Positions 45,861 to 53,285 of a DNA stretch of 64,000 nucleotides are shown here, piece by piece. The stretch lies in assembly GCF_000421565.1 (NCBI RefSeq), contig NZ_ATXG01000015.1, positions 30,622 through 94,621 of the forward strand, written 5' to 3'. A program made the position numbers and the translations under genes. The stretch's first letter is position 1, and each line of letters begins with the position of its first letter. The notes beneath the pieces are model-generated. The model worked only from the letters and a program-made list of their open reading frames with translations. It did no database searches and had not been told where the DNA came from. Source of the stretch: Agromyces subbeticus DSM 16689 (lineage in GTDB: Bacteria; Actinomycetota; Actinomycetes; Actinomycetales; Microbacteriaceae).

Positions 45861-45958
45861 GCTGATCCGCCTCCTCAGGTCGGTCACGCCAAGCAAAGCG
45901 CTTCGTGCTCGCGGCGGGCAACGGCTTGCGCAACGCCGTCGGCTGCGGGATCATCCGG

Positions 45959-47878
45959 TCAAACCGCCGCAACGACGCGCTGCTCGCCGGCGTCGCCTGC
46001 CGTGATCGCCCCACCGAGCAGGTCGTCGACGATGCGAGCGAGCACCGTGAGCCCGTCGGGCGACAGCACGGACTCGAGGTGACCCTGCACTGAGGCCACG
46101 CCTGGCCCGCGCAGCGCGTGCACCACGTCGGTCGCGGCATCCGATGCCACCTCGAGGCCGAGCCGGGCCGTTGTCGAGCGGTTGAGGGCGAGCGCCGTGA
46201 AGGTGTTGTAGAAGCCGATGCCGGCAGGCTCGCCGAACACGTCGACCTGGAGTTGCAGGCCCTGCCGCGGTGCCGGCAGCGGTGCGAGCGGCAGGCCGGC
46301 GATCGACGCGAGCAACTGGTGGCTGAGACAGACGGCGAGCAGGGGCGCACCGCTCGCGAGGCGCTCGGTCATGAGCTCGCGCAGTCGAGCGATGCGCGGG
46401 TCGGCGTCGTTGCGCGGGTCGCCCGGCCCCGGCCCGAACACGACGAGATCGTCGGATGCCGCGGGCGCGGCCTCGTTCCACGGCACAACTCGCGCCGCGA
46501 CGCCGAGGTGGCGCAATTGGTGCGCGAGCATCGTCGTGAAATCGTCGCCCGCGTCGATGACGAGCGCCGTGGCGCCGCGCGCGGCGTGTGCGGCCTGCGG
46601 GGTGCTCCAGAACGCAGCGAGCTGATCGTTGCGGGAGTCGAGGAGCGTCGCAATGCGATCGTTCTCGCGGCGCGCCGCCGGTGCCGCCGCCGGTGCCACG
46701 GTTGCCGCGGTGCCAGCGGCGCCCGCGCCCGTCGCGCGCGGCACCGCGCCGAGCGCGGTGAGCACTCCGGCCGCCTTCGCGTGCGTCTCGGCAACCTCGC
46801 CGACGGGATCGGAATGGCGAACCAGGGTCGCGCCCACCGGCACGCGCACCTCGCCCGCCGCGTCGACGTACGCGGTGCGGATGAGGATCGGCGCGTCGAG
46901 GTCGTACCCCGTCGCGGTCGGCGTGAACCGCGCCAGCACTCCCGCGTAGTAGCCACGGGCCGTCGCCTCGTGGCGGGCGATCACGGTGCAGGCGTTGCCC
47001 ATCGGCGAGCCCGTGACGGTGGGCGCGAACATCGTGAGACGCAGCACGTCGCGCGGATCGAGGTCGCTGCGCCCCTCGAGGAGGTACTCGGTGTGCGTCA
47101 GCCGCGACATCCGCTTCAGGAAGGGGCCTCGAATGCGGCCGCCGTCGGGGCAGACCGCGCTCATCATCTTCAGCTCCTCGTCGACGACCATGACGAGTTC
47201 CTCGCGCTCCTTCACATCATCGAGGAAGACAGCCAACTCGTCGTCGCTCGGCGGCCCGTCGAGGTGGCGGAAGGTGCCGCTGATCGGGTTCATCGAGACC
47301 ACCCCGTCGAGGGAGGAGACGTGGCGTTCCGGCGTCGCACCGACCGCTGAGAGCTCGGGAGTGTGCAGCGCGAACGTCCAGTACGCACCCGCTTCGTGTT
47401 CGAGCAGCGCTCGGAACCATCCGAGCACGGCCAGTGCGGCCGGCGCCTCGATGTGCCCGGTGAACTCGCGTCGGATCACGAAGTTCGCACCCTCGCCGTG
47501 GCCGATCTCGTCATCGATGACCCGGCGCACCCGCGCAGCGTAGTCGGCATCGCTCACGTCGACGTCGAGGCGTTCGAGGGCGATCGGATGCTCCGGAAGC
47601 AGGTTGATGGCCTCCGCGAGTTCGATCGACTCGCGGTCGCGCACCACGAGGCAGCGGAGCGGCGCACCGTCGTCGTGCGCCACGAAGCCGCGTTCGCGCA
47701 CCTGACGGAACGGCACGAGGGCGAGCACTTCCGCGCCGTCGAGCGGGATGTCGGCGAGCCGGTCGACATCGACGATGTCGCCGACGAGCACGTCGAGGGT
47801 CGGCTCGTGCTCGCGGCGCACGATCGCGAACGGGCCTGGCGCAGTGGCGGTGAGCAGGGAGGTGAGCAGTCGCGTCAT
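45959..47878 (-). CDS. PhzE-like anthranilate synthase family protein (chorismate-binding plus glutamine amidotransferase)
   Basis: 639-residue fusion. Residues about 1-400 are a TrpE/MenF-type chorismate-binding domain (REFTGHIE, SMNPISGTFRHL, KEREELVMVVDEELKMMSAV, TVTGSPMGNA); after an Ala/Gly/Pro linker, residues about 430-639 form a class I glutamine amidotransferase with the cysteine in AVCLSHQ and His/Glu in VQGHLES. Length and order fit PhzE (aminodeoxyisochorismate synthase) better than ~720-residue TrpEG fusions, but no phenazine genes are nearby. The gene is preceded by a Trp-codon leader peptide and attenuator, pointing to control by tryptophan and perhaps anthranilate production. 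Confidence 0.85.
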   Translation of the reverse strand: MTRLLTSLLTATAPGPFAIVRREHEPTLDVLVGDIVDVDRLADIPLDGAEVLALVPFRQVRERGFVAHDDGAPLRCLVVRDRESIELAEAINLLPEHPIALERLDVDVSDADYAARVRRVIDDEIGHGEGANFVIRREFTGHIEAPAALAVLGWFRALLEHEAGAYWTFALHTPELSAVGATPERHVSSLDGVVSMNPISGTFRHLDGPPSDDELAVFLDDVKEREELVMVVDEELKMMSAVCPDGGRIRGPFLKRMSRLTHTEYLLEGRSDLDPRDVLRLTMFAPTVTGSPMGNACTVIARHEATARGYYAGVLARFTPTATGYDLDAPILIRTAYVDAAGEVRVPVGATLVRHSDPVGEVAETHAKAAGVLTALGAVPRATGAGAAGTAATVAPAAAPAARRENDRIATLLDSRNDQLAAFWSTPQAAHAARGATALVIDAGDDFTTMLAHQLRHLGVAARVVPWNEAAPAASDDLVVFGPGPGDPRNDADPRIARLRELMTERLASGAPLLAVCLSHQLLASIAGLPLAPLPAPRQGLQLQVDVFGEPAGIGFYNTFTALALNRSTTARLGLEVASDAATDVVHALRGPGVASVQGHLESVLSPDGLTVLARIVDDLLGGAITAGDAGEQRVVAAV

Positions 47879-47928
47879 GGGATTCTCCGGTCGGACCCTC
47901 GGGTGGAGTCTTCCCGCAAACGCGAAAC

Positions 47929-47946
47929 GACCGCCCTCGGGCGGTC
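47929..47946 (-). terminator. Attenuator terminator hairpin
   Basis: GACCGCCC-GA-GGGCGGTC, perfect 8-bp stem on the minus strand, followed by GTTTCGCGTTT, between the leader peptide and the PhzE-like gene. Its 5' arm can pair instead (CCGCC with GGCGG) with the segment just after the leader stop codon, giving an antiterminator. Confidence 0.75.
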
Positions 47947-47964
47947 AAAGTACGTCGAAACGAA

Positions 47965-47986
47965 TGGCCGCCTAGGAGGCGGGCCA
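47965..47986 (-). promoter_or_regulatory. Leader pause hairpin (1:2) covering the Trp codons
   Basis: On the minus strand TGGCCCGCC-TCCTA-GGCGGCCA, one bulged C. It includes the second Trp codon and the leader stop, the arrangement expected of the 1:2 structure in ribosome-mediated attenuation. Confidence 0.65.
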
Positions 47987-48010
47987 CCAGTTCTGGTTCG
48001 ACGAGGTCAT
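47972..48010 (-). CDS. trpL: Trp leader peptide MTSSNQNWWPAS
   Basis: 12-codon ORF with tandem Trp codons (TGGTGG), ending TAG. The QNWW core resembles actinobacterial trp leader peptides I remember from Streptomyces. The ribosome stalling at the Trp codons when tryptophan is scarce would free the downstream segment to form the antiterminator and allow transcription of the PhzE-like gene. Confidence 0.85.
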   Translation of the reverse strand: MTSSNQNWWPAS

Positions 48011-48017
48011 GCAATGG

Positions 48018-48023
48018 ACTCTA
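48018..48023 (-). promoter_or_regulatory. -10 element of the trp leader transcript
   Basis: TAGAGT on the minus strand, seven bases before the leader ATG. It predicts transcription starting at the A of the ATG, so the leader peptide itself would be translated from a leaderless RNA. No ribosome site is visible. Confidence 0.5.
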
Positions 48024-48035
48024 ACACCAGGCCGG

Positions 48036-48041
48036 TACGCT
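48036..48041 (+). promoter_or_regulatory. -10 element of the PrmC-related gene
   Basis: TACGCT, seven bases before ATG 48049; divergent from and overlapping the trp leader promoter region. Confidence 0.4.
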
Positions 48042-48048
48042 GCGAGAG

Positions 48049-48903
48049 ATGGCAATTCCTGCAACCGCATCTGCACCCGAAGCCGAGATCGTGCGCCGCC
48101 TGCGGGCTGTGGGCTGCGTCTTCGCCGAAGACGAGGCGCGACTGCTGCTCGAGGCGGCCGCAGATCACGATGATCACGGCGAACTCGAACACCTCGTCGC
48201 ACGCCGCGTCGCCGGCGAGCCCCTCGAACAGGTGCTCGGCTGGGCGGAGTTCGCGGGCCTCCGCATCCGCGTGCTGCCGGGCGTGTTCGTGCCTCGCCGC
48301 CGCACCGAGTTCCTCGCAACCGAGGCCGCGCGCCTCGTCGCGCGTTCCGCGCTCGCCGTCGACGGCAGCCCGGCCGGGGTCCCGCTCGTCGTCGACCTCT
48401 GCTGCGGCGCCGGCGCGATCGGGGCGGCCATCGCGGATGCCGCAGGGCCCGACCGCATCGAACTCGTCGCCGCCGACCTCGATCCCGTCGCCGTGCACGC
48501 GGCGCGCTCGAACCTCGAAGCGCTCGGAGCCCGGGTGTTCGAGGGCGACCTGTTCGACGCACTGCCCGCAGATCTTCGCGGACGCATCGACGTGCTCGCC
48601 GTCAACGCGCCCTATGTGCCGAGCGACGCCATCGCCATGATGCCGCCCGAGGCGCGCGACCACGAGAGGCGAATGGCACTCGACGGCGGTGGCGACGGCC
48701 TCGACGTGCATCGCCGTGTCGCGGCATCCGCTCGCTCGTGGCTCGCGCCCGGTGGCGCACTGCTGATCGAGACGAGCGAAGCGCAGGCTCCCGTGGCAGC
48801 GGCGTTCTTCGCCGAGGGCGGTCTCATCGCGCGCGTCGTGCGCGATGACGAGGCCGACGCGACCGTCGTGATCGGTGCAGCGCCGCATCGATCACTCGCG
48901 TGA
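48049..48903 (+). CDS. PrmC-related protein N5-glutamine methyltransferase
   Basis: 284-residue SAM methyltransferase of the HemK/PrmC type: an N-terminal helical domain, VPRRRTEFLA, SAM motif LVVDLCCGAGAIGAAIA, and the catalytic segment LAVNAPYVPSDAI. In PrmC the motif is NPPY, here NAPY, which matches the separate actinobacterial 'PrmC-related' subgroup rather than true PrmC that modifies release factors. Substrate unknown. Ends with a 12-base overlap into the convergent phosphoribosyltransferase. Confidence 0.85.
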   Translation: MAIPATASAPEAEIVRRLRAVGCVFAEDEARLLLEAAADHDDHGELEHLVARRVAGEPLEQVLGWAEFAGLRIRVLPGVFVPRRRTEFLATEAARLVARSALAVDGSPAGVPLVVDLCCGAGAIGAAIADAAGPDRIELVAADLDPVAVHAARSNLEALGARVFEGDLFDALPADLRGRIDVLAVNAPYVPSDAIAMMPPEARDHERRMALDGGGDGLDVHRRVAASARSWLAPGGALLIETSEAQAPVAAAFFAEGGLIARVVRDDEADATVVIGAAPHRSLA

Positions 48904-49542
48904 GCGTGCCGCCTCGAGCAGCTCGGCGACCTCGTCGTCGCTCGTCTGCGTGAAGTCGAGGTAGTGCATGCCGACCGACACGAAACCCCTCGGCGTCGAG
49001 AGGCACACGATCTCGTCGACGGCGGGGTCGGCGGCGAGCGAGCCGAGCGAGTCGGGTGCACCGACCGGCATCGCGAGCACGACGCGCGCCGCACCGCGCG
49101 CCTTCGCCACGCGGGCCGCGACCCGCGCGGTCGCCCCGGTGGCGACGCCGTCGTCGACGATCACCGCGGTGCGGCCGGCGAGCGGCACCGGCGGCTCGCC
49201 GCCCCGGAAGCGGGCGAGCCGCGCGTCGAGTTCGAGACGCTCACGGCGCTCGATGTCGCGCAACTCACCCGGGGAGACGTAGGCGGCGTCGATGACGTCG
49301 TCGTTGAGCACCCGCGCGGCCTCCTCGCCGATGGCGCCCATGGCGACCTCGGGCTGCCCGGGAACACCGAGCTTACGCACCACGAGCACGTCGAGCGGTG
49401 CCCCGAGCGCTCGCGCGACGAGCGCCGCGACGGGCACCCCGCCGCGCGGCAGGCCCAGTACCACCGGCCGCTCGAGGTCGATTCCCTCGAGCGCGGCGGC
49501 CAGACGCCGGCCGGCATCGCTGCGGTTCTCGAACGGCTCCAT
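48892..49542 (-). CDS. Phosphoribosyltransferase domain protein
   Basis: 216-residue type I PRTase-fold protein. The PRPP loop is AVIVDDGVATGAT; VVLGLPRGGVPVAALVARALGAPLDVLVVRKLG is typical of the stand-alone group sometimes fused to dienelactone-hydrolase domains. Base substrate unknown. I chose ATG 49542 (MEPFENRSDAGRRLA), where the conserved domain begins; an ATG at 49578 would add 12 residues. Confidence 0.85.
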   Translation of the reverse strand: MEPFENRSDAGRRLAAALEGIDLERPVVLGLPRGGVPVAALVARALGAPLDVLVVRKLGVPGQPEVAMGAIGEEAARVLNDDVIDAAYVSPGELRDIERRERLELDARLARFRGGEPPVPLAGRTAVIVDDGVATGATARVAARVAKARGAARVVLAMPVGAPDSLGSLAADPAVDEIVCLSTPRGFVSVGMHYLDFTQTSDDEVAELLEAARSRE

Positions 49543-49710
49543 GAGGTGCGTCCATCGAGCCGGGACTCGGGTCGGCATCGGTCGGCCTGCGGCTCGATTC
49601 CATGCTCGCACTCTTGCTGCACGCTGCCAAGGGTCTGCATCGCGCTCGTCGCCGCAGTAGCGGAGAATGTCGTGAACCCGAGCGAAGTTCGCGTCTTCAG
49701 TCGCGTCGCC

Positions 49711-49716
49711 TACACT
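49711..49716 (+). promoter_or_regulatory. -10 element upstream of the VWA gene
   Basis: TACACT with a weak TTCGCG 17 bases upstream (49688-49693). The 80-base leader contains two small hairpins, CCCC-GCGA-GGGG and CCGACGG ... CCGTCGG (49761-49782), just before the ribosome site. Confidence 0.4.
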
Positions 49717-49795
49717 GAACGAAATCCTTCCCCCCGCGAGGGGAACCCGTACAAGAGGATCCGACGGGCCCCCACCCGTCGGCTTTGGAGTGTCC

Positions 49796-51502
49796 GTGGG
49801 ACGTCATAGTGTCTCGGCACCGGTGAAGATGCCGGGCCGCAAGCTGATCCTGTCCATCATCGGTGCCGTCGTCGTGGTCGGAGTCGTCGCCTCGGGCGTC
49901 TTCCTCTGGGCCGGCGGATACCTGAACCCGATCTTCGCCTCGGCCGACGCCGGGTGCGCCGAGACCGAGAAGATCGCCGTCGTCGCCGACACCTCCATCG
50001 CGCCGGCGCTCAGCGACATCGCCAAGGCCTTCGACGAGTCGCCCGACCGTTGCGTGACCACTGAGATCACCGCCCAGGACTCTGCAGACACCGCGGCGGT
50101 CATCGCCTCGGGCGGCGCTGAGGCCGATGCCTGGATTCCTGACTCGAGCGTCTGGCTCGATCGCGTGAACGCCACGGCGACATCGCTCGGGCAGGGCGCA
50201 CCCGACCTCGAGGTGACCGGCTCGATCGCATCGTCGCCCGTCGTGTTCGCCGGTGCCGCCACCAAGGCGACCGAGCTCGCCGCCGAACCGGTCAGCTGGA
50301 CCCGGGTGCTCGGGGGCGCGTTGCCCACGATCCTGCCCGACCCCGAGGCATCCGCCGCGAGTCTCGCCGGTCTCCTGGCCCTGCGCGGTCACTCCTCTCC
50401 CGACGATCCGCGGCAGTTCGCCGGCGCGATGATCGAGCTCGGCAAGTCGATCCCCGCGTCGACGAGCGCAGCCTTCGGCACGTTGAGCGCCGCCGAGCAG
50501 GCCGCCGTCGTCGTGACGAGCGAGGCGCAGGTCGCCGCCTACAACCTCGACGATCCGGTCGAGGGTCTCGTCGCCGCGTACCCCGTCGACGGCACCGTCT
50601 CGCTCGACTACCCGTTCGTGCGCCTGTCGGCGGATGCCGCGGCCGGCGAGGGCACGGCCGACACCGCCGACGCGGGCACGAAGTCGCGGGCCGAACTCGT
50701 CGACGACTTCGAGGCCGCCGTGCGCGACGCCGCCGAGACGTTCGCCGCGGCGGGCTTCCGCTCACCCGACGGCACCGGAACACTCGACATCGCCGGCCTC
50801 GGCGCCGACGCGCCGCCCGCGGCGGCGGCACTCGACGGCGCCGCACAGCTCGAGATCCTCCGGGCCTGGTCGGTGCTCACCCTGCGCTCGCGGATGCTCG
50901 CCGTGATCGACGTCTCCGGGTCGATGGAGGAGCCGGCCGAGAACGGGCTGCGCCGCATCGACATCTTCCAGCAGGCCGCTGTGGGCGCGATGCAGAAGTT
51001 CTCGGGCGAGGTCGAGATGGGCGTGTGGGTGTTCTCGACCGCACGCAACGGCGATCTCGACTACGAAGACCTGGCCCCGATCGCGCCGCTCGCCGATGCC
51101 GCGCACACGCAGCAGATCGCGGGCATCATCCAGTCGCTGCCGGCGAGGCTCGGTGGTGCCACCGGTCTCTACGACACCACGCTCGCCGCGGTGCAGCGGG
51201 TTCGCGAGACGTACGACCCCGAGAAGGTCAACTCGGTGCTGCTCTTCACCGACGGCAAGAACGAAGACGAGAACGGCATCGACCTCGAGACGCTCCTCGC
51301 CGAGCTCGCGAAGATCGACGATCCGGCGAAGCCGGTGCCGGTCATCATGATCGGGTTCGGGCCCGACACCGACCTTGCGGCGATGCAGCGCATCGCCCAG
51401 GCGACGAAGGGTGCCGCGTATTCGGCATCGAAGCCCGAAGACCTCGGCACGGTGCTGGTCGATGCGCTCTCGCAGCGCAGCTGCCGACCGAACTGCGGCT
51501 GA
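49796..51502 (+). CDS. Membrane-anchored substrate-binding / VWA fusion protein
   Basis: 568-residue protein. A membrane segment (LILSIIGAVVVVGVVASGVFLWAG) is followed by a periplasmic-binding-protein-like domain (about 50-300; KIAVVADTSIAPALSDIAKAF, EADAWIPDSSVWLDRV, like molybdate or sulphate binders) and a von Willebrand A domain (about 365-555) with an intact MIDAS, VIDVSGSM, plus VLLFTDGKNED. Both domains face outside. Role unknown; perhaps adhesion or assembly of surface complexes. I chose GTG 49796, five bases after GGAG; GTG 49790 lies inside that site. Confidence 0.87.
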   Translation: MGRHSVSAPVKMPGRKLILSIIGAVVVVGVVASGVFLWAGGYLNPIFASADAGCAETEKIAVVADTSIAPALSDIAKAFDESPDRCVTTEITAQDSADTAAVIASGGAEADAWIPDSSVWLDRVNATATSLGQGAPDLEVTGSIASSPVVFAGAATKATELAAEPVSWTRVLGGALPTILPDPEASAASLAGLLALRGHSSPDDPRQFAGAMIELGKSIPASTSAAFGTLSAAEQAAVVVTSEAQVAAYNLDDPVEGLVAAYPVDGTVSLDYPFVRLSADAAAGEGTADTADAGTKSRAELVDDFEAAVRDAAETFAAAGFRSPDGTGTLDIAGLGADAPPAAAALDGAAQLEILRAWSVLTLRSRMLAVIDVSGSMEEPAENGLRRIDIFQQAAVGAMQKFSGEVEMGVWVFSTARNGDLDYEDLAPIAPLADAAHTQQIAGIIQSLPARLGGATGLYDTTLAAVQRVRETYDPEKVNSVLLFTDGKNEDENGIDLETLLAELAKIDDPAKPVPVIMIGFGPDTDLAAMQRIAQATKGAAYSASKPEDLGTVLVDALSQRSCRPNCG

Positions 51503-51520
51503 GTCCCGGCTGAGCACACG

Positions 51521-51554
51521 ACGAAGGGCCCCGGCGATCGCCGGGGCCCTTCGT
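51521..51554. terminator. Strong bidirectional terminator
   Basis: A 34-base perfect palindrome (arms ACGAAGGGCCCCGGCG and its complement around a central AT) between the convergent VWA and MFS genes. Confidence 0.88.
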
Positions 51555-51568
51555 GGTGTTGCAGTGAC

Positions 51569-53089
51569 TCAGTGCGCTGCAGGCGCACCCTGCATCATGT
51601 CGGCGGGCTTGCGCACGAAGAACGCACCCACGATCGCCGCGAGCGAGAGGATCGCGCCGACAAGGAACGCGGCACGGATGCCGGAAGCCGCCGCCGCCTC
51701 GACGGAGGCGCCGGCAGAAGCTGCCGTCAGCGACTGCGCCGCCATGATGGTCACGAACAGCGCCGTGCCCGCCGCACCGGCAACCTGCTGCACGGTGCCG
51801 ACGATGGCGGAGCCGTGCGAGTAGAACCGGGGCTCGACCGAACCGAGCGCCGAGGTGAACAGCGGGGTGAACATGAACGCGAGACCCGCCGACAACGCAA
51901 CGTGGGCGATGAGCAGAAGCCACGGCGAGGTCTGATCGGTCACGAGCGTGAGCGACCAGAGCACCGCGCTCACGACGATCGAGCCGGGCACGAGCAACGG
52001 TGTCGGTCCGAGCCGGTCGAACAACCGGCCGACGGTCGGGCCGAGCAGGCCCATCGTGAGCCCGCCGGGCAGCAGCAGGAGCCCGGTCATGATCGGCTCG
52101 AGGTGCAGCACGTTCTGCAGGTAGATCGGCAGCAGGATGATCGTGCCGAACAGCGCCGCCATCATGATCGTCATCAAGCCGATCGAGATGGCGAAGTTGC
52201 CCGAGCGGAACGGCCGCAGGTCGAGCAGGGCCCGATCGGCCGACTGCAGGGCGAGCTGACGCCAGATGAACCCGCCGATGCCGAGCACACCCGCCGTGAA
52301 CGCGACCCACATCGGGGCGGCGCCGAGCGAGCTGCCGCCGGTCTCTGCGCCGATGAGGCTGAGGCCGTAGACGAGGCCGCCGAAGCCGAACGCCGAGAGC
52401 ACGACGGAGAAGACATCGATGGGCACGACGCGAGGTTCGCTGACGTTCTCGACCCGGCGGATGCCGATGAACAGCATGACGAGCGCGATCGGCAGCACGA
52501 GCCAGAACATGAACCGCCACGACAGGTAGTTCAGGATGAGGCCGGAGATGGTCGGGCCGATCGCCGGGGCGACCGACATGACGATCGAGACGCGACCCAT
52601 GAGCCGGCCGCGGTCGCTCGGCGCGACGAGCGTCATGAGCGTCGTCATGAGCAGCGGCATCATGATCGCCGTGCCGCTGGCCTGCACCACGCGGGCGAGG
52701 AGGAGCACCTCGAAGCCCGGTGCGAGTGCGGCGATCAACGTGCCGGCCGAGAAGAGGCTCATGGCGGCGATGAAGATCGGGCGTGTTGCGAACCGCTGCA
52801 GCAGGTAGCCGGTGATCGGGATCACGACGGCCATCGTCAACATGAAGGCCGTGGTCAGCCACTGCGCGGCGGCGATGGAGATGTTGAGGTCTGACGTGAG
52901 GTGCGGGATCGCAACGCCCATGATCGTCTCGTTGAGGATGACGACGAAGGAGGCGGCGAGGAGAAGCCAGATCACCCGGTTGTTGCGGGCGCCGTGCAGC
53001 GCCTCGACATCGGAGTGCTCGTGCATCTGGGTGTCACCCGCGGGGGCGACACCGGGTTCGGTGAGTTCGGGAACGGCGCGTTCGGTCAA
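51569..53089 (-). CDS. MFS drug exporter, DHA2 (EmrB/QacA) family
   Basis: 506-residue transporter with about 14 membrane segments. DHA2 landmarks are IWLLLAASFVVILNETIMGVAIPHLTSDL, AAQWLTTAFMLTMAVVIPITGYLLQRF, the motif QASGTAIMMPLLMTTLM and DRGRLMGRV. Proton-driven efflux of hydrophobic compounds is likely. The start is uncertain: the TTG at 53089 has no ribosome site, and an ATG at residue 22 (53026) is an alternative. A palindrome lies just upstream. Confidence 0.88.
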   Translation of the reverse strand: MTERAVPELTEPGVAPAGDTQMHEHSDVEALHGARNNRVIWLLLAASFVVILNETIMGVAIPHLTSDLNISIAAAQWLTTAFMLTMAVVIPITGYLLQRFATRPIFIAAMSLFSAGTLIAALAPGFEVLLLARVVQASGTAIMMPLLMTTLMTLVAPSDRGRLMGRVSIVMSVAPAIGPTISGLILNYLSWRFMFWLVLPIALVMLFIGIRRVENVSEPRVVPIDVFSVVLSAFGFGGLVYGLSLIGAETGGSSLGAAPMWVAFTAGVLGIGGFIWRQLALQSADRALLDLRPFRSGNFAISIGLMTIMMAALFGTIILLPIYLQNVLHLEPIMTGLLLLPGGLTMGLLGPTVGRLFDRLGPTPLLVPGSIVVSAVLWSLTLVTDQTSPWLLLIAHVALSAGLAFMFTPLFTSALGSVEPRFYSHGSAIVGTVQQVAGAAGTALFVTIMAAQSLTAASAGASVEAAAASGIRAAFLVGAILSLAAIVGAFFVRKPADMMQGAPAAH

Positions 53090-53112
53090 GGAGAAATGGG
53101 TCCAATCGATTT

Positions 53113-53128
53113 GGCGCAGAGCTGCGCC
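53113..53128. promoter_or_regulatory. Palindrome upstream of the MFS exporter (candidate operator)
   Basis: GGCGCAG-AG-CTGCGCC, 7-bp perfect arms, 24 bases upstream of the TTG start. The surrounding 200 bases (53090-53285) are otherwise empty and more AT-rich than the genes. Fits a TetR- or MarR-type operator; no regulator gene is adjacent. Confidence 0.4.
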
Positions 53129-53285
53129 TGAGAATTGCGTCGAATAGGTGGATCAACCCGCGGCGGGACTCACGCTATTCCCGGTTTCCGAGATCAATCG
53201 GAACGCATTGACTCGCGCCGAAGTGAAGGGGCGGGCTCAGAAGGGAATGGCGGTCGTCGCGGGGCTGCTTACGGGGCCGAATTGA

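Noticed and set aside
45959..47878. Phenazine biosynthesis cluster
   Set aside because: Only the PhzE-like gene is present; no phzB, D, F, G or other partners are within the window.
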